41,788 nt of DNA from Candidatus Sulfotelmatobacter sp. GTDB taxonomy: Bacteria; Acidobacteriota; Terriglobia; Terriglobales; Acidobacteriaceae. The position numbers and the translations under genes were made by a program. The notes under the pieces were generated by a model. That model was not told where the DNA came from. It saw nothing but the letters and a program-made list of their open reading frames with translations, and did no database searches. Location of the stretch: contig JASHPL010000194.1 of NCBI GenBank assembly GCA_030038125.1, positions 1-41,788 on the forward strand, given 5' to 3'. Of the stretch, positions 35,911 through 41,788 are shown one piece after another (within the stretch, counting starts at the first letter, position 1; each line of letters starts with the position of its first letter).

Positions 35911-36723
35911 TTGAGCGACTCCGGTAAGAAGATTCGCTTGCGCCGCGTCCTGGGCAATCCCGGGCGCGGGGCTTTAGTTGTTGCTTTCGATCACGCATTA
36001 GTGCTGGGTCCAATTCCTGGCACTGACGATCCCCTTGGCAAAATCCGACATTTTGCTGAAGCGGGCGTTGATGCTGTTCTCCTGAACCTGGGCCTGCTTC
36101 GGCAATATGCCCAATCGCCTCTGGACGTGTGCCTCCCGGCTTTCATCGCCCGCATTGATTGGACCACGGTCTGGGCTGTGTTGCAGAGTGGAGCAGGTGA
36201 ATTGCAAAGCAGGCTGTTGGCGCGCCCTGAAGAAGCGCTCAGGCACGGCGCGGATGCGGTCATTACGTACATGGTCATCGGAACCGGCGATGCCGACTTT
36301 GAAGCCAAAGAAATCGCTCGCACAGCGGATGTAGCGCGCGAATGCGAGCAAGTTGGCATTCCCCTGCTCGTCGAATCTCTCGCGCGAGGCAAACCGGTCG
36401 ACAATCCAAGCGATCCAAAGTGGCTCAAGTTGCACACTCGTATGGCGGTCGAACTCGGAGCGGACGCAATCAAAACTGACTACAGTGGCAACTCAGTATC
36501 CATGCGGTCTGTGACGGAAGCATGCCCGATTCCGATTCTTGTTCTGGGTGGCAGCCGGCAGGGTTCCGATGAAGACGCACTCGCAGTCGTTCGCGGCGCT
36601 GCGCAAGCCGGAGCCGCAGGCGTCTTCTTCGGCCGCAATGTTTTCCAGTCTCAGGATATGGATTCTTTTCTTCGCCAGGCCCGCAGCATTTTGGATACTG
36701 GGGCTCCGTCCCCGGCTTCATAG
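35911..36723 (+). CDS. Class I aldolase of the DhnA/LsrF family
   Basis: A 270-aa TIM-barrel aldolase. AFDHALVLGP opens the barrel; the Schiff-base lysine is K188 in DAIKTDYSG. The C-terminal part, CPIPILVLGG and GAAGVFFGRNVFQS, follows the phosphate-binding pattern shared with LsrF and archaeal-type class I FBP aldolase. LsrF acts on processed phospho-AI-2; relatives cleave ketose phosphates. The TTG start at 35911 is uncertain because no clear ribosome site is seen. The kinase gene follows after 15 bases and the isomerase after that, suggesting it splits a ketose phosphate made by them. Confidence 0.88.
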   Translation: MSDSGKKIRLRRVLGNPGRGALVVAFDHALVLGPIPGTDDPLGKIRHFAEAGVDAVLLNLGLLRQYAQSPLDVCLPAFIARIDWTTVWAVLQSGAGELQSRLLARPEEALRHGADAVITYMVIGTGDADFEAKEIARTADVARECEQVGIPLLVESLARGKPVDNPSDPKWLKLHTRMAVELGADAIKTDYSGNSVSMRSVTEACPIPILVLGGSRQGSDEDALAVVRGAAQAGAAGVFFGRNVFQSQDMDSFLRQARSILDTGAPSPAS

Positions 36724-36738
36724 CAGCGCAAGACATGC

Positions 36739-38220
36739 ATGAGTCTACTGGTTGTCGATATCGGATCAAGTGCCTGTAAAGCGGTGGCATTTGCCGTCGA
36801 GGGAGAAATTCTCGCGCAGCATGCGTCTGCCTACAGCGCCGCTGTTTCCGCGCCCTCTCACGCCGAAATGAATCCGTGCCGCTTCTGGGAAGCGGTGTGT
36901 ACTTGCACACGTTCAGTCACCAGGAACCTTTCCGATCCAGTGCAGGCATTATGTCTCAGCTCGCATGGCGAAACCTTTGTCCCCATCAATGAACGGAACC
37001 AAGCGATCGGACGGGCAATCCTCAACCAGGACAGCCGTGCGATTCACGAAACTGACTGGCTTGAACAGGAACTGGGACGACACCACTTGTTCGAAATCAC
37101 CGGACTTGTCGCACACCCCATGTACCCGATCCCCAAAATCCTGTGGCTGCGGCGACAACAGCCCGATATTTTCTCTTCTGCCGCAAAGTTCGTTACCGTA
37201 ATCGGCTACGTCTTGCTTAAGCTCGGATTGCCGCCCTATGTGGATTACTCGCTAGCTTCCCGATATCTGGCCTTCGACGTTCGCAAACGCTGCTGGTCGG
37301 GAGAAATTCTCGAATCGGCTGAATTGTCGGATGACCGTCTCCCCGAACCTGTTCCCGCAGGCACGATGATAGGAAAAGTTGGTGCATCGGCGGCGAGTCA
37401 ACTCGGAGTACCTTCCGGAACCGCGATGGTGCTCGGCGGCCACGATCAGCCCTGCGGTGCTTTGGGATTGGGAGTTACACAGCCCGGCCAGGTGGCCGAC
37501 TCGATGGGAACCTACGAATGCGTTCTGGTGGCTTCCGATGAGCCCATACTGAGTGATGCCGCTTTCGCCGCTTCCCTCAACTCCTATTGCCATGTGGTTG
37601 CCGATAAGTTCGTCACAATCGCCTATTTCCCATCCGGAATTATGGTGAGGTGGCTTCACGATCTGCTGTCCAACAACCTTGACCAATCAGAATCGGAACG
37701 ATATGCGCTTCTGGAAGCCCACGCGCCACCCGGCCCGAGTGGCCTATGCATCACGCCCAATTTGATTGGCACCTGCAACCCAGATTTCAATCCGAATGCG
37801 CGCGGAATCATCTATGGTCTCAGTCCCGGCAGCGGCCCTGCGCACATCTACAAAGGGATCCTGGAGGGCCTGGCTTGTGAGTTTGCACAAGCCACGTGGT
37901 TGCTGGCGAGCGTTGTAGGGCAATTTTCAGACCTGCATGTTACTGGCGGTGGAACTCGTTCCGCCATGGGCTTGCGTTTGCGCGCTGCCCTGGCAGCAAA
38001 ATCTCTGCATGTGATGCGATGTCGGGAAGCAGTGTGCCTGGGTGGAGCAATCTTAGCCGGCGTTGCCACCGGAGAATATAGAAGCATTGATGAGGGCGTG
38101 AGGCAGTTGGTTCGCGAGAATGCGGTTGTTGCACCGGAGGCACAAATCGCTTCAGCCTACGCGGACCAGATGAAGCAGTATCAGTGGCTGCGGTCGTTAA
38201 ATGCGCCCGCCGCCAACTGA
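36739..38220 (+). CDS. FGGY-family carbohydrate kinase
   Basis: A 493-aa sugar kinase. The N-terminal ATPase fold begins MSLLVVDIGSSACKAVAF; the central NQDSRA and SHGETFVPIN segments and the catalytic GGHDQPCGALG (D236) match FGGY kinases, and VTGGGTRSAMGLRLRAALA with CLGGAILAGVATG closes the C-terminal ATPase domain. Full length for the family. FGGY kinases phosphorylate ketoses and polyols (xylulose, rhamnulose, fuculose, glycerol) and, as LsrK, AI-2. Which one applies is not visible. It lies between aldolase and isomerase genes in what appears to be one operon. Confidence 0.92.
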   Translation: MSLLVVDIGSSACKAVAFAVEGEILAQHASAYSAAVSAPSHAEMNPCRFWEAVCTCTRSVTRNLSDPVQALCLSSHGETFVPINERNQAIGRAILNQDSRAIHETDWLEQELGRHHLFEITGLVAHPMYPIPKILWLRRQQPDIFSSAAKFVTVIGYVLLKLGLPPYVDYSLASRYLAFDVRKRCWSGEILESAELSDDRLPEPVPAGTMIGKVGASAASQLGVPSGTAMVLGGHDQPCGALGLGVTQPGQVADSMGTYECVLVASDEPILSDAAFAASLNSYCHVVADKFVTIAYFPSGIMVRWLHDLLSNNLDQSESERYALLEAHAPPGPSGLCITPNLIGTCNPDFNPNARGIIYGLSPGSGPAHIYKGILEGLACEFAQATWLLASVVGQFSDLHVTGGGTRSAMGLRLRAALAAKSLHVMRCREAVCLGGAILAGVATGEYRSIDEGVRQLVRENAVVAPEAQIASAYADQMKQYQWLRSLNAPAAN

Positions 38221-38250
38221 ATTTGGGAGTTGCATTACTTAGGAGGAATC

Positions 38251-39633
38251 GTGATTCAACCTACAGTCGGATTCATCGTCTACGGCGTTCATAAGGACGG
38301 CCTCAAAGACCCGATGGGCACACCTTTTATCGATGACGCCATCGTCAAGCGCGCGAAAAAAGCGCTTACACAGGCGGGCCTGAAAATAATCGAGCACAAC
38401 GTAGTCCTTGCCACCAAAGAGGAAGCTCGTGCGGCCATGAGGAAGATGAAATCGAATGATGACGTCGACATGGTGATACTGTTTTCCGGCACCTGGGTGT
38501 GGGCGGCACACCTGGTCGGCGCAATTCGTGACTTCGCGGCCAGCGGGAAGGCGGTGCTGCTGTGGACTCATCCCGGCTCGCAAGGCTGGAGGCCTGTTGG
38601 CGGCCTGGTTATGCATGGCGGCCTCCTGGAAATCGGCGTAGCGCACAAGTTTGTTTACGGCACAGCCGAAGATCAAGATAGCCTCGATAAAATCGTGAGC
38701 TATGCGCGGGCGTCTCACCTCAAGAATTTTCTGAACATGTCCACAATGGGCACGTTTGGCGGGCGAGGAATGGGACAGACCTGCGGCGTTGCCGACCCAT
38801 CGCAATGGATGCGCATGTTTGGCATTGATATCGATTCCCGCGATACCACCGAGCTGATTCGGACTGCCGAAAAAATCACTCCGCGAGAGCTAGGCAATCT
38901 TCAGCCCCGGATGAAACGACTGTTTGGCGCCGCGCCCGAAAAGAGCCTGGTCAATGAGCGATCCATGCGTCTGTATCTTGCACTGAGGAAAATTGTCGAA
39001 AGGGAAAAGTTCGACTTCTACACAATTCAATCTTTCCCTGGGTTGGGGGACAACTACTCGGCCACTTGCTTCGCTCAGAGCATGATGCTGGAGGATGCAC
39101 ATGGCACCTCAACTCTGGGCGATTTCAACACAGCGCTGACAGTTCTGCTACTCACGAAACTGAGTAAGGAACGTGTGTATTACGGTGATCTTCAGCACAT
39201 CGACAAGCAGGGCAATGAGATCAAAATTATCGGCGACGGCGCCTGCCCGCCATCCTTAGCTGGCAAGCTGGGGCCAGCCGGATTCTCCGAACATGGTATC
39301 CCCACCGAAGGCGAAGCCGGCGGACTTTCGGTCAAGCTGATCTGCAAGGTGGGCGAGGGAGTTCTTGCGCGGCTCGGGCGGGTCAATGGAGAGTTCCAGA
39401 TGGTAATTACCCGAGCCAGGATCTTCGAGCCGCCTGCCAACAAGGTTTCTAAGCGCCTCGAAGAATGCGGTATTCCGTTTTGGCCGCACGGTTTTGTTAC
39501 CGTTCACTGCGATGTGGAGATCCTGCTCCAGAACTGGACAAACGAATACGCTTGCTTGGGCTACGGCGCCGACCTTTACCCGGCACTCACGGATTTCTGC
39601 CAGCTCACAGGAATCAAGGCGATCCTGCCATGA
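38251..39633 (+). CDS. L-fucose/L-arabinose isomerase-like protein
   Basis: A 460-aa cytoplasmic protein resembling the FucI/AraA isomerase superfamily. GTG 38251 is set by a perfect AGGAGG at 38241-38246; the frame is open 21 bases further. Visible segments: PTVGFIVYGV at the start, VDMVILFSGTWVWAAHLVGA, STMGTFGGRGMGQTCGVADP, and EDAHGTSTLGDFNTALTVLL, a conserved stretch in these isomerases. Members convert aldoses to ketoses with a divalent metal; the exact sugar is not visible. Its place after kinase and aldolase makes an isomerase-kinase-aldolase route likely. Confidence 0.85.
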   Translation: MIQPTVGFIVYGVHKDGLKDPMGTPFIDDAIVKRAKKALTQAGLKIIEHNVVLATKEEARAAMRKMKSNDDVDMVILFSGTWVWAAHLVGAIRDFAASGKAVLLWTHPGSQGWRPVGGLVMHGGLLEIGVAHKFVYGTAEDQDSLDKIVSYARASHLKNFLNMSTMGTFGGRGMGQTCGVADPSQWMRMFGIDIDSRDTTELIRTAEKITPRELGNLQPRMKRLFGAAPEKSLVNERSMRLYLALRKIVEREKFDFYTIQSFPGLGDNYSATCFAQSMMLEDAHGTSTLGDFNTALTVLLLTKLSKERVYYGDLQHIDKQGNEIKIIGDGACPPSLAGKLGPAGFSEHGIPTEGEAGGLSVKLICKVGEGVLARLGRVNGEFQMVITRARIFEPPANKVSKRLEECGIPFWPHGFVTVHCDVEILLQNWTNEYACLGYGADLYPALTDFCQLTGIKAILP

Positions 39634-39999
39634 GCTGCGACCTATAGCGTAGACCGTGAGGATCCCCCAACCCGGCTCTTTGGCCGAACTTTGCGCAAAT
39701 AAAGCTCTTGACAAGCGAGAGATTAAGTGCTTTCTTTGGAGCAATTAAAATGTATTCATAAGAGATCGAAACTTGTCCTCGCAATAATACGAAAATACTG
39801 CAGCCGTGCCGAGATTCTGTGAAGGACGAACACATACGCGCCACCAAAGTGCAGGCGGGCAGGACCGTCAATGCCGTGCCCGGGACTTACAACAAGACTA
39901 TCATCCCTCCAAACTCATGTAATGGACCGCGCTTACGAACATAAAAGCAGTGGCTTCCGCGTCTTGGAATTGTTCAGCGGTTGAATTTTCGGAGGACTT
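39634..39999. other. Gene-free stretch upstream of the TonB-dependent receptor
   Basis: About 365 bases, A/T-richer than the flanking genes, presumably with the receptor's promoter and leader. TTGACA at 39708 has no well-placed -10 partner. I see no hairpin terminator after the isomerase gene. Confidence 0.5.
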
Positions 40000-41788
40000 A
40001 TGAAACGCAACCTTGCTGTACTCCTGCTCTGCGGTCTCGGAGTCACTCTGCCGGCATGGGCGCAGGTGGATACTGCGACTGTGACGGGTACGGTCCGGGA
40101 TTCAACCGGAGCGGTCGTTGCGAACGTCACCGTTACCGCTACCGAAATGAACACTGGGATCAAGACGACTGTCAAAACCGGGAATGACGGAAATTATGTG
40201 ATCACGCCGCTGAAGATCGGAACCTATTCGGTCTCCGCGGAAGGGTCCGGGTTTCGAACCGAGACCCGGCAGAACATCGTTCTCAATGTTCAGCAAAACC
40301 AGCGCCTTGATTTTCAGCTCCATGTGGGTTCGGTGGCTCAGACCGCTGAAGTTACCAGCGAAGCTCCGCTGCTGGAGACAGAATCGGCTTCTCTGGGCGA
40401 CGTAGTGTCGGCGCAGCAGGTTGAGGAATTGCCCCTCAACGGCCGGCGTTATACCGATCTTGCCGAGTTGACTTCGGGCGTTGCCAAGATCACCGAAGGT
40501 CCGGTCAACGGAGGCAGCACACCGACCAACGGAAATGCGGGCGGAAGCTTCGCTGTCAACGGAACTCGTGGCGATCAGAACAACTTTATTCTGGATGGGA
40601 TCGATAACAACTCCAACGACAATGGCGATATAGCGATTCTTAGCAGTGTGGATGCCATCGCCGAATTCAAGATTGAAACCTCGAATTACTCTCCCGAATT
40701 TGGCCGTAGTGGGGGCGCGGTGATCAACGCCAGCACCAAGTCTGGCACGAACAAATTCCACGGAGAGCTCTGGGAATTTTTCCGCAACGATGCCCTGGAC
40801 GCTCGCTTGTATTTTGAAGCACCAAACTCGCCTAAGGCGCTTTACCAGCAGAATCAGTTTGGAGGAACGCTCGGCGGGCCGATCAAGAAAGATAAGGCAT
40901 TTTTCTTCGTGGATTACGAGGGAACACGAATCCATCTGAATCAAGTCGACATTGTCAGCGTGCCTACGGTTGCAGGCTCTGGAACTTCCGACGAGCGAAT
41001 AGGAGATTTCAGCGGCATTTTAGGTTCGCAATCCACACTTTGCGGCGCTAGTGGAACGTCGCCTTGTGTTGATGCGCTGGGCCGCCCGGTTTTTACCAAC
41101 GAAATTTACGATCCGACTCTTCTGACGAATGCAAACGGGGTGCAATACCGTAACGGCTTTGGATTTGATCCCACAACAGGCCTACCCATCCCCGGACAAG
41201 CCAACATCATCCCCACGAATCGCCTAAGCACAGTCGGAATGAATTACGCGGCTTTATATCCCGCGCCCAATCAACCGGGAACCGCCAACAACTACCTGAC
41301 GAACGCCCCCGGAACCCAGCGCGTGGATCAGATGGATGCGCGGGTCGACGAAAATCTCACCCACAACATCCAGCTCTTCGAACGATTCTCACTGGTCGAG
41401 CAGTCTAATTTTCAAGCTCCCGTATTTTCAGGAATCGCTGACGGGGGAAACTACAACACCGGCAATCAGCCCTTAGACAGTCAAGGTTTCGTGCTGGGCC
41501 TGACCGATTCCATCAATCCGAACACCGTCGACGCGCTGCGCATCGGATTCAACCGGGTCCATTACATCGCCAATTCGCCGTCTTATGGACAGAAGTATCC
41601 GCCGACGGGATTCCAGGTGCCCGGGGTTCCCAATGATCCTTTAATCAATGGGCTGACTTGGTTTGCACCGAGCGCGTATGCCGGGCTGGGCGAACCCTTG
41701 TACACGCCGACGCGCAGCACGAGCCAGGATATTCAGATCAATGACACCCTCAGCCTTGTGCGCGGAAAACATCTGCTGAAAGTGGGGC
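40000..41788 (+). CDS. TonB-dependent receptor with carboxypeptidase-regulatory-like N-terminus (5' part)
   Basis: Outer-membrane transporter, running off the window end (596 codons visible, no stop). ATG 40000 follows GGAGG at 39991-39995. A signal peptide ends in PAWA before QVDTA. Then comes a CarboxypepD_reg-like beta-sandwich (about 25-105: TVTGTVRDSTGAVVANVTVT, GNYVITPLKIGTYSVSAEG), a plug domain (LPLNGRRYTDLAELTSGV, FILDGIDNNSND, SGGAVINASTKSGTNKFHGE) and the start of the barrel (GGPIKKDKAFFFVDYEG). This is the large Oar-like receptor type abundant in Acidobacteria, commonly tied to glycan or oligosaccharide uptake. It follows the sugar-catabolic genes on the same strand after a 366-base gap. 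Confidence 0.9.
   Translation, partial: MKRNLAVLLLCGLGVTLPAWAQVDTATVTGTVRDSTGAVVANVTVTATEMNTGIKTTVKTGNDGNYVITPLKIGTYSVSAEGSGFRTETRQNIVLNVQQNQRLDFQLHVGSVAQTAEVTSEAPLLETESASLGDVVSAQQVEELPLNGRRYTDLAELTSGVAKITEGPVNGGSTPTNGNAGGSFAVNGTRGDQNNFILDGIDNNSNDNGDIAILSSVDAIAEFKIETSNYSPEFGRSGGAVINASTKSGTNKFHGELWEFFRNDALDARLYFEAPNSPKALYQQNQFGGTLGGPIKKDKAFFFVDYEGTRIHLNQVDIVSVPTVAGSGTSDERIGDFSGILGSQSTLCGASGTSPCVDALGRPVFTNEIYDPTLLTNANGVQYRNGFGFDPTTGLPIPGQANIIPTNRLSTVGMNYAALYPAPNQPGTANNYLTNAPGTQRVDQMDARVDENLTHNIQLFERFSLVEQSNFQAPVFSGIADGGNYNTGNQPLDSQGFVLGLTDSINPNTVDALRIGFNRVHYIANSPSYGQKYPPTGFQVPGVPNDPLINGLTWFAPSAYAGLGEPLYTPTRSTSQDIQINDTLSLVRGKHLLKVG

Noticed and set aside
39708-39751. TTGACA followed by TAAAAT as a sigma-70 promoter for the receptor
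   Set aside because: The spacing between the two boxes is about 32 bases, far from 17.

Overview
The window looks like a chromosomal segment of an Acidobacteriota member, probably class Terriglobia. The case rests on gene content: two Ser/Thr kinases with long TPR tails, one translationally coupled to an ECF-type sigma factor; a TonB-dependent receptor with an N-terminal carboxypeptidase-regulatory-like domain; a GloVer-type repeat protein; an ASPIC/UnbV-VCBS protein; and a GMC oxidoreductase paired with a gluconate 2-dehydrogenase subunit 3-like protein. Both strands are densely coded. I see no rRNA, tRNA, CRISPR array, transposase or phage gene.

Layout. 0-4.5 kb: a three-gene sugar/autoinducer-type ABC importer (ATPase, permease, and a second permease fused to an LsrB/RhaS-like solute-binding domain). 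5-8.7 kb: a large secreted PpiC-TPR-VCBS-ASPIC protein and a CusF-Sco fusion. 8.7-11 kb: a DoxX-pirin operon divergent from a TetR-type regulator, then a frameshifted and truncated short-chain dehydrogenase. 11.4-12.6 kb: a glyoxalase-like and a DinB-like protein. 12.7-15.9 kb: Ser/Thr kinase 1 with a tiny membrane ORF behind it. 16-19.5 kb: a GloVer-repeat protein and small secreted or membrane proteins, with a nested inverted-repeat element. 19.6-25.1 kb: an M48 metalloprotease, a GH3 hexosaminidase and a GH18 chitinase. 25.6-27.9 kb: a GMC dehydrogenase with a possible Fe-S motif, plus its subunit 3. 28-32 kb: Ser/Thr kinase 2 and its sigma factor. 32.5-34.2 kb: a NIPSNAP-like protein and an amino-acid permease. 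34.7-39.6 kb: exported amidohydrolase, LsrF-type aldolase, FGGY kinase and L-fucose/L-arabinose isomerase-like protein. 40 kb to the end: a TonB-dependent receptor cut by the window edge.

How the genes may work together. The two ends of the window make a coherent sugar-uptake story: a TonB receptor for the outer membrane, an Lsr/Rha-type ABC importer for the inner membrane, and an isomerase-kinase-aldolase trio for catabolism. The importer keeps the A-C-D-B order of lsrACDB, but D and B are one polypeptide with an added membrane helix that would place the binding domain outside. The aldolase resembles LsrF, yet the isomerase has no place in the known AI-2 route, so a deoxy-sugar substrate is at least as likely. 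The GH3 and GH18 genes converge and could supply GlcNAc from chitin. Functional links between distant loci are inference; family assignments come from visible motifs and were not checked by database search.
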